From positions 1-6,752 of the forward strand of contig CAYQJV010000060.1 in assembly GCA_964417925.1 (NCBI GenBank): DNA of 6,752 nucleotides, given 5' to 3'. Positions 1 through 6,027 of this stretch are shown one piece after another (position 1 is the stretch's first letter; every line of letters starts with the position of its first letter). A program made the position numbers and the translations under genes. The DNA is from CAYQJV01 sp964417925 (GTDB lineage Bacteria; Hydrothermota; Tepidihabitantia; B3-TA06; CAYQJV01). The notes below the pieces were generated by a model. That model ran no database searches. It was not told the origin of the DNA and was given only the letters and a program-made list of their open reading frames with translations.

Positions 1-299
1 AGAAAGAACTATTTTAATTTTGGTGCAACTTTGGAATGAATGTTTTTGAGTAAAGATAATAAAAAAATGTTGAACTTGATAAATGTGGTGTTGATGTCAC
101 GAAAGAGTTTTTGGGTATCAAGGTCTATTATTGGAAGGAAAGCTTAGGGATAGTGGCATTATGTTGGGTCTTTGGTTCCCTTTTCTAAGACTCCTATATT
201 GTTAACCTTAGAGATTACCTCCATTAAAATATTTTTATTTTTATAGAACTGAATTAAAGATGAAACACCATCCAAAATGTTATGGAATTCTACATTTCC
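1..299. other. Left-edge region without a supported gene
   Basis: All six frames are broken by stops and I recognise no domain. On the + strand a short open stretch (63-189) reads ...GVDVTKEFLGIKV..., faintly like part of an IS256/Mutator-type transposase core. It has no supporting flanking motif and I do not call it. A 7-bp inverted repeat (GGGTCTT 166-172 / AAGACTC 187-193, one G-T wobble, 14-base loop) could form a weak hairpin. No U-tract follows on either strand, so it is not a convincing terminator. The region may be intergenic DNA or decayed coding sequence. Confidence 0.5.
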
Positions 300-328
300 T
301 TGACTTCATAAACTCTTGTTAGTAAAAT
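300..328 (+). promoter_or_regulatory. Sigma70-type promoter P1 (TTGACT-17-TAAAAT)
   Basis: The -35 box TTGACT (300-305) and -10 box TAAAAT (323-328) are separated by exactly 17 bases, and each is one mismatch from the sigma70/SigA consensus. The predicted transcription start is near 335. The sequence upstream of and across the -35 box (286-306) is nearly identical to that of promoter P2 (2261-2281). P1 should drive the glycosidase-like gene at 556 through a leader of about 220 bases. Confidence 0.7.
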
Positions 329-334
329 TTAGAA

Positions 335-555
335 AACATAAAGAAGATTGATATGTGTGTTTTAATTTTGACCTCAGAGTATAAACTTTTTATTCACCCA
401 GGAAAGCCTCTAAGGAGTGGTTGGTGTATAAAAGTACCGCATGCAACTACTAATGAAGTTATGGGTTCTGCAATATGTTTCTGGTATAAACCTGTAGGGT
501 GTTTTGCAGGAATAAAGGGAATAAGGATAAACACCATCTATAAAGGAGGTAAATC
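335..555 (+). promoter_or_regulatory. Long 5' leader with candidate H-type pseudoknot
   Basis: This is the untranslated leader predicted between the P1 start (about 335) and the TTG start codon at 556. Near its 3' end a 6-bp stem forms between CCTGTA (491-496) and TGCAGG (505-510, one G-T wobble), closing an 8-base loop GGGTGTTT. Seven bases of that loop (GGTGTTT, 498-504) are exactly complementary to AAACACC (529-535). That gives an H-type pseudoknot with an 18-base purine-rich connector, ending only 6 bases before the ribosome binding site AAAGGAGGT (542-550). Such a placement could control translation, as in pseudoknot riboswitches, but it matches no known class that I recognise. A competing reading is that 353-559 is a small gene. 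Both are hypotheses. Confidence 0.35.
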
Positions 556-559
556 TTGA
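353..559 (+). CDS. Possible 68-residue leader or small ORF, unrecognised
   Basis: This open frame begins with ATG 18 bases after the predicted P1 transcription start, with a weak purine-rich AAGAAG upstream. Its TGA overlaps the TTG start of the next gene (TTGA, 556-559), an arrangement typical of translational coupling. The deduced peptide has four cysteines, no clear hydrophobic signal and no family I recognise. Against its being real, the Shine-Dalgarno of the next gene and the candidate pseudoknot lie inside it, and chance frames of this length are common. If translated, ribosomes passing through would disrupt the pseudoknot. Confidence 0.22.
   Translation: MCVLILTSEYKLFIHPGKPLRSGWCIKVPHATTNEVMGSAICFWYKPVGCFAGIKGIRINTIYKGGKS
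542..550 (+). promoter_or_regulatory. Perfect ribosome binding site AAAGGAGGT
   Basis: AAAGGAGGT is fully complementary to the canonical 16S rRNA 3' end and lies 5 bases before the TTG at 556. It fixes TTG as the start of the glycosidase-like gene. It also shows that the host uses standard Shine-Dalgarno pairing, which makes its absence before the genes at 2308 and 5650 meaningful. Confidence 0.8.
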
Positions 560-2259
560 AAAAATTAGTACTTATTTGCTTGTTTATAATACCATTAAGA
601 GAGGTTACCCCGTATTCCACCAGATTTGGAATAGATGGAGCAAGTAAAATGGTAGCCGATATGATAGCTGAGCTTAAAGATGGAGAATCAGGAGTGAATG
701 CAGTGAAATGGAGCCTTATAGAACCATATCCTCCCTCTTCTGGAAAACACAACTATTTATGGGATAAAACAGACCAACTGGTAAAGACATTTCAAAACAC
801 AGGAAGAAAACTTCAGTTGAATATAATAATAGATAGTGACTGGGCTTTGGAAAGGGATCCTGAGGAGGGCTTTATTGATCCAGCAACGGGAGAATATGTA
901 GGTTTGAAACTCCGTATAAAACCTGAACATCTTTCTGACTGGGCTGAGTTTATAAAGGCAGTAGTGGAGAGATACGATTGTGATGGCATAGATGATATGG
1001 AAGGACTCCAGTATCCCATTGTAAAAAACATTCAGATAGAAAGCGAAGTAGAAAATGCATGGTCAAAGGCTGAAGGATATATTGAGGCATTAAAGATAGC
1101 ATACCAATCAGCAAAGGAGGCAAATGAAGATATAAAAATAATGGTAGCAGGTTTTAACCTTGGGATTTATCCTGCATTGAGTGAAAGGGAAAAAGACAGT
1201 ATATTTAATGAAAATTCAGGAATTAAAAAACTATATGAGAGAAAGATGCAGTTCTTTGAAGATTTCTTTTCTTCTGACGCAAATAATTATTATGATATCC
1301 TTACAATTCACTTAAACGAAAGCCATAGACTTGATACACTTATTAGCAATACCATTTCTTTTTTTAAAGAAAAAAGTGAAGAATCCAAAACAATATGGTT
1401 TGATGATATGATGAGTGGTCCAAATTTAAGTAGTATCATAGCATCTCCTGAGGAATCCCTGAAGTTGCGCCTCATGGAACAAGAAGATGAAGAAACGCTA
1501 AAATGGTACCGGAAGGAACAGTCAAAACTTCTTATAAAGAAGTGTATAATGGCCTTTGCAGAAGGGGTTAAAAGGATATTTGTAAGCACAGATGTTGACT
1601 GGGTAAACTATTTCCTGCCTATATGGAGATACCAGGGCTTGATAACTATCTCCAGGATAAAGAAACCTTCCTACTATACATTTGCTTTACTCATCTCAGA
1701 ACTTGATGGATTTACAGAGGTTGAAAAACTTAATACAGATAAGGAAGTTTTTCTTTATAGATTCAGAGTAAATTACAAGGATATTTTTGTGGGATGGAGT
1801 GAAAATGGAGAAAAAATTTTAAACCTTTCTTCATACATATCCCGTGACTCTGTAATGATAAAATATCCGGTTCTGGAACTTAATGAAAATAACGAACCTG
1901 CCTATCATCCTGATGAAACATATCCAAAAGATTCGGTTTTAATTAATGAAGTTCCTGTTTTTATTGAACCCTATGGCTCTCTTAACATTAAAGAAAAAGA
2001 AAGTTTACTTTTTCACCCAACTTTTGATTACATCAAGCATGGAGTTATCCTTAGATACCGATTAAAGAAAGTAGCTTGGGTAAAAATTGATGTATACAAC
2101 TCTTGTGGAGAACATGTTAAAACTCTTCTAAATAATACACAAAGTGCAGGTATGCATGTACTGAGATGGAACACAGAGTCACTACCCCAAGGAATATACT
2201 GGGTGAAATTTAAAACAGAAAACTCATCCCTTATTTACAAATTGTTGATAATGAAATAA
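556..2259 (+). CDS. Secreted glycoside-hydrolase-like TIM-barrel protein with C-terminal sorting-type domain
   Basis: This is a 567-residue predicted exoprotein. The TTG start is set by the perfect ribosome binding site 5 bases upstream. The N-terminus has a short signal-peptide-like segment (KK at 2-3, hydrophobic 4-13). Residues about 22-400 read like a clan GH-A (alpha/beta)8 barrel of the GH39/GH5/GH42 kind: VKWSLIEPYPP near 50-60, QIESE at 160-164 where families have QIxNE (E164 at the acid/base position), IWFDD at 280-284 where the nucleophile strand is expected, and a late segment (EGVKRIF ... KKPSYYTF) matching the usual barrel end. The nucleophile position appears to be Asp (D283/D284) rather than Glu, so activity is uncertain. 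Residues about 490-567 form a beta-sandwich tail of the type IX sorting/FlgD-like Ig type (KIDVYNSCGEHVKTLL, then PQGIYWVKF), suggesting export and surface anchoring. Substrate cannot be deduced. P2 begins 15 bases after its stop, so it looks monocistronic. Confidence 0.72.
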   Translation: MKKLVLICLFIIPLREVTPYSTRFGIDGASKMVADMIAELKDGESGVNAVKWSLIEPYPPSSGKHNYLWDKTDQLVKTFQNTGRKLQLNIIIDSDWALERDPEEGFIDPATGEYVGLKLRIKPEHLSDWAEFIKAVVERYDCDGIDDMEGLQYPIVKNIQIESEVENAWSKAEGYIEALKIAYQSAKEANEDIKIMVAGFNLGIYPALSEREKDSIFNENSGIKKLYERKMQFFEDFFSSDANNYYDILTIHLNESHRLDTLISNTISFFKEKSEESKTIWFDDMMSGPNLSSIIASPEESLKLRLMEQEDEETLKWYRKEQSKLLIKKCIMAFAEGVKRIFVSTDVDWVNYFLPIWRYQGLITISRIKKPSYYTFALLISELDGFTEVEKLNTDKEVFLYRFRVNYKDIFVGWSENGEKILNLSSYISRDSVMIKYPVLELNENNEPAYHPDETYPKDSVLINEVPVFIEPYGSLNIKEKESLLFHPTFDYIKHGVILRYRLKKVAWVKIDVYNSCGEHVKTLLNNTQSAGMHVLRWNTESLPQGIYWVKFKTENSSLIYKLLIMK

Positions 2260-2274
2260 AAATTCTACAATTCC

Positions 2275-2302
2275 TTGACTTATCCTCTAATTCATGTATC
2301 TT
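2275..2302 (+). promoter_or_regulatory. Promoter P2 (TTGACT-16-TATCTT), leaderless start for the operon
   Basis: The -35 box TTGACT (2275-2280) and -10 box TATCTT (2297-2302) have a 16-base spacer. The predicted transcription start at 2308-2309 coincides with the ATG at 2308. The block 2261-2281 matches 286-306 of promoter P1 at 20 of 21 positions. No Shine-Dalgarno lies between the -10 box and the ATG, so the mRNA is probably leaderless. P2 lies immediately behind the stop of the preceding gene and should drive the three genes from 2308 to 5583. Confidence 0.65.
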
Positions 2303-2307
2303 ATTTC

Positions 2308-3765
2308 ATGAGTGCAATGGTGATTATATTTTTCCTATATCTTTTTGGAATGCTTATTGTAGGTATAATTACTGCAAAATATACCAAAAATCTTTCGGAC
2401 TTCGCACTTGGAGGAAGAAGAATAAAGAGCTTTGTTATTGCGTTATCGGAAAAGGCAAGTGATTTTTCTGCCTGGCTTTTAATAGGACTTCCAGGACAGG
2501 CATTTAAAATAGGGCTTGGAGCATTATGGGCAGCAATTGGATGTTTTGGAGGAAGTCTCTTCAACTGGACTGTAATTGCAGAAAGGCTGAGAAGGTTCAG
2601 TAAAAACTTTAATCTTCTTACTCTTCCAGATTACTTTGAAAAAAGATTTGAAGATAACACCCATATTTTAAGAATTACATCAATGGTTCTTATTGTATTC
2701 TTCTTTACATTTTATGTATCTGCTCAAGTTGTTGGGGCTGCAAAGATTCTGGAAAGTGGATTTGGAGTTTCAAAAATAATAGGAATGTCTCTTGGACTCT
2801 CCATAATAATTCTATACACGATTCTTGGAGGATTCTTTGCAGTAGCTTGGACAGACTTTTTCCAAGGTTTAATAATGGTTTCTGCATTGATACTTCTTCC
2901 AATCCTCTCTGTGATAAAAGCAGGGGGAATTTCCAATTTAATTACAAATATTAAAAATGTGAATGTATCTGCTATTTCCCTTTCAGGAGGAGCAGAGGGT
3001 ATTGCAATGGTTTTGGGAGTGATGATAGGTGGACTTGCAATTGGTCTTGGATACATGGGACAGCCACATATTCTTGCAAGATACATGGCTCTATCCACAA
3101 AAAAAGATGTAAAAAAAGCAACAGGCATTGCAATGTCTTGGACATTCTTTGCTCTTGCAGGAGCTGTACTTATCGGATTCTTTGGACTTGGAGTTCTTGG
3201 AAACACTCTTAAAGACCCTGAACATGTTACAATAGTTCTTGCAAAAACCTTGCTTCCTGGTTGGCTTGTTGGATTTATAATCGCTGCTGCAATAGCTGCA
3301 ATGATGTCAACGGTAGATTCTCAGTTACTCGTTGTAAGTTCAGTAGTTGCAAGGGACCTGTATCAACGATTTATAAAAAAAGATGCAGAAGAAAAAGAAC
3401 TACTTGTGGTTTCAAGATGGATAACCCTTGCTGTGGGATTGATTGCATTTTTACTTGCCCTCAAAGCTCAAAAGCTTGTATACTGGCTTGTCTTATATGC
3501 TTGGGGTGGTCTTGCAGCATCCTTTGGTCCTGCAGTTGTACTTTCTCTATGGTGGAAAAAAACATCAAAATGGGGAGTATTTGCAGGAATGATAGCAGGA
3601 GCTACTACAATAGTGATATGGTACAATGTAAGTTTTTTGAAAAACCTAATATATGAACTTGTTCCTGGCTTCTTTATAAGTTTATTTACCATTATTGTTG
3701 TTAGTCTTATTTCCCCTGCAACAAAGGACGAAATAGAAAATTTCAAAGAGGGAATAGGTGTTTAG
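2308..3765 (+). CDS. putP: Sodium:solute symporter, PutP-like (Na+/proline type)
   Basis: This is a 485-residue multi-pass inner-membrane transporter of the SSS family, with length and whole-chain resemblance to Na+/proline symporter PutP (502 residues in E. coli). Numbering from the ATG at 2308, ASDFSAW (50-56) places D52 and S54 at the PutP sodium-site residues D55 and S57. MMSTVDSQLL (332-341) places S334 and T335 at PutP S340 and T341. LPDYFEKRFED, GGFFAVAWTD and YAWGGLAASFGP are also PutP-like. Proline is the likely substrate, but a related amino or organic acid is possible because family members are easily confused. An in-frame TTG at 2275 would add 11 residues, but it is the -35 box of P2 and has no Shine-Dalgarno, so I reject it. 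The last 8 bases overlap the GTG start of the next gene, indicating an operon. Confidence 0.85.
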   Translation: MSAMVIIFFLYLFGMLIVGIITAKYTKNLSDFALGGRRIKSFVIALSEKASDFSAWLLIGLPGQAFKIGLGALWAAIGCFGGSLFNWTVIAERLRRFSKNFNLLTLPDYFEKRFEDNTHILRITSMVLIVFFFTFYVSAQVVGAAKILESGFGVSKIIGMSLGLSIIILYTILGGFFAVAWTDFFQGLIMVSALILLPILSVIKAGGISNLITNIKNVNVSAISLSGGAEGIAMVLGVMIGGLAIGLGYMGQPHILARYMALSTKKDVKKATGIAMSWTFFALAGAVLIGFFGLGVLGNTLKDPEHVTIVLAKTLLPGWLVGFIIAAAIAAMMSTVDSQLLVVSSVVARDLYQRFIKKDAEEKELLVVSRWITLAVGLIAFLLALKAQKLVYWLVLYAWGGLAASFGPAVVLSLWWKKTSKWGVFAGMIAGATTIVIWYNVSFLKNLIYELVPGFFISLFTIIVVSLISPATKDEIENFKEGIGV

Positions 3766-4828
3766 TACAATAGACCCTCAAGAAGTATTAAAAATAATAG
3801 AATGCTACATGGATGTAGAAGAATCAGGGCTTGAATTTGGGTATAACTATATAAAAGGGACTATAAAACAACCTGTAAAGGAAAACATCACGAATCTTCA
3901 AAAAATACTGAAAGAAAAAGAAATTGCAGCATTCTTTTCAAAAGAAAACAATAAACATGTGATAAAATTCGGCTATATTAAACAAAAAACCTTTAAAAGG
4001 AGAATGTGGCTACATCTCCTGTTATTTGTCGCAACTGTTTTTACCACAACCCTTGCGGGAAGTCTTAATGCAGGAGGAAATCCATTGAAAAATCCTTCAG
4101 ATTTCTGGTTAGGCATTCCCTTCTCTTTTGCTTTGCTTTTGATACTTGGGAGTCATGAACTTGGACATTATTTTACCTGTAGAAAATATGGTGTTCCTGC
4201 AACACTCCCTTACTTCATTCCTGCTCCATTCTTCCCTGTAGGAACCTTTGGAGCAGTAATAAGAATGGCAGGAATTGTTCCTGACAGGAAAGCCTTAATA
4301 AGGGTTGGAATAGCAGGTCCACTCGTTGGATTTTTGATCGCAATACCTGTAACAGCAATAGGTCTTTTTTATTCAAAGGTAGTCCCTGTTACCACAGTGG
4401 AAGGTGGAATAGGATTGGGATCGTCTCTAATATTTAACCTACTTACACTGCTTGTTAAAGGGAACATTCCCGAAGGGTATGACATTGTTCTGCATCCTGT
4501 TGCTTTTGCAGGATGGTTTGGATTTTTTGTCACAGCACTTAATCTCATTCCTCTTGGACAGTTGGATGGAGGGCATATTTCCTATGCAATTTTGGGTAGG
4601 TATCGGAAGTATTTAACCATTGCAACATTTGTTTTGCTTTTCACTCTTGGATTTTTCTGGTTCGGATGGATATTTTGGGCCATTTTAATTATTATACTTG
4701 GGCTTCGCCATCCCCCGGTGTCTGATGAAATAACACCTGTTGACTCCTCTGATATTGCTCTTGGAGTTCTTGCTCTTGTTATTTTTATCCTTACCCTGAT
4801 ACCCACTCCTTTTGTTTGGATAAAATAG
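3758..4828 (+). CDS. M50-family intramembrane zinc metalloprotease (EGY/S2P-like)
   Basis: This is a 356-residue predicted membrane protease that would cleave substrates within or next to the bilayer. The first 80 or so residues are soluble and charged, matching the N-terminal extension of EGY-type site-2 proteases. Hydrophobic segments follow near 84-101, 117-131, 183-205, 222-233, 248-265, 285-315 and 332-348. The zinc site is clear: HELGH (133-137) supplies H133, H137 and catalytic E134, and the distal LDGGH (269-273) within NLIPLGQLDGGH supplies D270. The segment after HELGH (PYFIPAPFF ... GTFGAVIRM) is typical of the EGY group. The GTG start has GAGGG 6 bases upstream and lies inside the symporter gene (8-base overlap), so translation is probably coupled. 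No PDZ domain is visible, unlike RseP. The substrate is unknown. An anti-sigma factor is the usual RseP/SpoIVFB precedent, but none is nearby. Confidence 0.87.
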   Translation: MFSTIDPQEVLKIIECYMDVEESGLEFGYNYIKGTIKQPVKENITNLQKILKEKEIAAFFSKENNKHVIKFGYIKQKTFKRRMWLHLLLFVATVFTTTLAGSLNAGGNPLKNPSDFWLGIPFSFALLLILGSHELGHYFTCRKYGVPATLPYFIPAPFFPVGTFGAVIRMAGIVPDRKALIRVGIAGPLVGFLIAIPVTAIGLFYSKVVPVTTVEGGIGLGSSLIFNLLTLLVKGNIPEGYDIVLHPVAFAGWFGFFVTALNLIPLGQLDGGHISYAILGRYRKYLTIATFVLLFTLGFFWFGWIFWAILIIILGLRHPPVSDEITPVDSSDIALGVLALVIFILTLIPTPFVWIK

Positions 4829-5583
4829 AAAAATCTCTTGAAATCATTAAAAAAGCTTACGAAAAATTCCACAAAAAACAATTTCTTTTTACAGATCCTG
4901 TAAAGTTTTTGCATAGATACAGTGATGAAAGGGATGTGGAGGTAGCAGGATTTATATCTGCAGTATTTGCCTATGGAAGAGTAGAACAAATCTTTAAAAC
5001 TCTTGAAACGATTTTTTCCTATCTTGGAGACTCTCCTTACCTTAGTCTGGTAAGAAAAAAGAGGTTTTCAGATTTTCCCCAACTCGTACACAGATTTAAT
5101 TCCAGAGAAGACATCATTGCAACTCTTGAAATGATCGGCAAGGTACTTAGAAGTTTTGGAAGTTTTGAAAGACTCTTTATGTTCTATTACAAAAAAGGAA
5201 AAGGGATCAAAAAACCTCTTGACTACTTTGCAAATGTTCTTTATGTAATGCTCCCAAGAAGAACTGCATCTTTAAAGTTCTTATTCCCATTCCCATCCGA
5301 TGGTTCAGCATGTAAAAGATGGAACTTATTTTTGAGATGGATGGTAAGAAAAGATGAGATAGATAGAGGAATATGGAAAAATGTTCTACCTTCTGACCTC
5401 GTAATTCCTCTTGACACCCACGTATGGAAGATTTCAAAAAAATTAGGCTTAACTGAAAGGAAAATTCCTGATTGGCAGGCAGCAGAGGAAGTAACAGAAA
5501 AATTAAAACTTCTTGATCCCACTGATCCTGTAAAATACGACTTTGCAATAACCAGAGCAGGAATGCTTGAAGGAATGGGATAG
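4816..5583 (+). CDS. TIGR02757 / DUF2400 family protein, function unknown
   Basis: This 255-residue soluble protein carries the family's landmarks in order: DPVKFLHRY (27-35), DVEVAGFISAVFAYGR (40-55), VHRFN (91-95), the signature GSACKRWNLFLRWMVRKD (163-180), VIPLDTHV (196-203) and DPTDPVKYDFA (234-244). It is essentially full length for the family. The biochemical role of DUF2400 is not established to my knowledge. The basic, helical signature and the LDTHV element resemble the HhH-GPD DNA glycosylase fold, so a DNA-related role is a hypothesis only. The TTG start at 4816 overlaps the protease gene by 13 bases and has no Shine-Dalgarno. It is favoured because the family alignment begins soon after it and translation could be coupled to the upstream gene. 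Confidence 0.85.
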   Translation: MDKIEKSLEIIKKAYEKFHKKQFLFTDPVKFLHRYSDERDVEVAGFISAVFAYGRVEQIFKTLETIFSYLGDSPYLSLVRKKRFSDFPQLVHRFNSREDIIATLEMIGKVLRSFGSFERLFMFYYKKGKGIKKPLDYFANVLYVMLPRRTASLKFLFPFPSDGSACKRWNLFLRWMVRKDEIDRGIWKNVLPSDLVIPLDTHVWKISKKLGLTERKIPDWQAAEEVTEKLKLLDPTDPVKYDFAITRAGMLEGMG

Positions 5584-5613
5584 AGCTAAACCTCAATTAC
5601 ATCTCCCAATTTC

Positions 5614-5641
5614 TTGACTTTTCAAAACTTTTAAATATTCT
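5614..5641 (+). promoter_or_regulatory. Promoter P3 (TTGACT-16-TATTCT), near-leaderless start
   Basis: The -35 box TTGACT (5614-5619) and -10 box TATTCT (5636-5641) have a 16-base spacer, as in P2. The start is predicted near 5648, about two bases before the ATG at 5650. The -35 context TTTCTTGACTT resembles the TTCCTTGACTT of P1 and P2. It lies in the 66-base gap after the DUF2400 gene, where I see no terminator hairpin. The -10 is weaker than in P1. Confidence 0.5.
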
Positions 5642-5649
5642 TTAAAAGA

Positions 5650-6027
5650 ATGAACGAAAAATACCGTATTCTTGTAGTTGATGATGACCCTGAAATCAGA
5701 GAATTCCTCGCAAATTATTTAAGAATGCAGGGATTTGAGGTTGACACTGAGAGCAGTGCAGAACGGGCATTCCAACTTGCCTCAAAGGAGTATTTTCACA
5801 TAATAATTTCGGATCTTGTGATGGATACCGATAAAGCAGGGATCGAACTTCTCAAAAAACTTAGAAAGGAAGGAATAGACAGTAGATTCATTCTAATAAC
5901 CGGATACGGTGATTCGGACATCATCACAACTGCATTTAGGGAAGGAGCAAATGACTATTTTTCAAAACCCATAAGAAATATAAAAGATATTCTTTTCTCT
6001 AGTAAACAGACAGATAATGGAAATTGA
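5650..6027 (+). CDS. Stand-alone response-regulator receiver (CheY-like)
   Basis: This 125-residue single-domain receiver would be phosphorylated by an unknown histidine kinase and act through partner binding, since it has no DNA-binding or enzymatic output domain. All diagnostic residues are present: the acidic pair D11/D12 in VVDDDPEI, phospho-acceptor D55 in IIISDLVM, T84 in ILITGYG, and K106 in DYFSKPI with aromatic Y103. The chain stops soon after a short final helix. The start ATG follows P3 directly with no Shine-Dalgarno, consistent with a leaderless message. Its last 11 bases overlap the start of the next gene. No kinase gene is in the window. Family assignment is firm, but pathway and partner are unknown. 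Confidence 0.9.
   Translation: MNEKYRILVVDDDPEIREFLANYLRMQGFEVDTESSAERAFQLASKEYFHIIISDLVMDTDKAGIELLKKLRKEGIDSRFILITGYGDSDIITTAFREGANDYFSKPIRNIKDILFSSKQTDNGN

Noticed and set aside
63..189. Possible IS256/Mutator transposase fragment
   Set aside because: There is only a short resemblance with no DDE motif, terminal inverted repeats or target duplication, so it is not called as a mobile element.
166..193. Intrinsic terminator hairpin
   Set aside because: The 7-bp stem includes a wobble, the loop is 14 bases and no U-tract follows on either strand.
400..455. T-box-like leader (GGTGTATAAAAGTACCGCAT)
   Set aside because: It lacks the conserved GGGTGGNACCGCG core and a following terminator, and the downstream gene is not amino-acid related.
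2275..2307. TTG at 2275 as the symporter start codon
   Set aside because: It is the -35 hexamer of P2, has no Shine-Dalgarno, and the ATG at 2308 fits both PutP family length and the predicted transcript start.
2724..3206. 160-residue minus-strand open frame opposite the symporter
   Set aside because: It lies wholly inside a clearly coding PutP gene, its composition mirrors that gene's codons in reverse, and it shows no domain or ribosome binding site.
3261..3656. 131-residue + strand Cys-rich frame inside the symporter
   Set aside because: It is an out-of-frame shadow. The symporter frame carries the conserved S334/T335 motif over the same bases.
4582..4989. 135-residue minus-strand frame across the protease/DUF2400 junction
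   Set aside because: It covers two well-supported + strand genes and has no recognisable motif.
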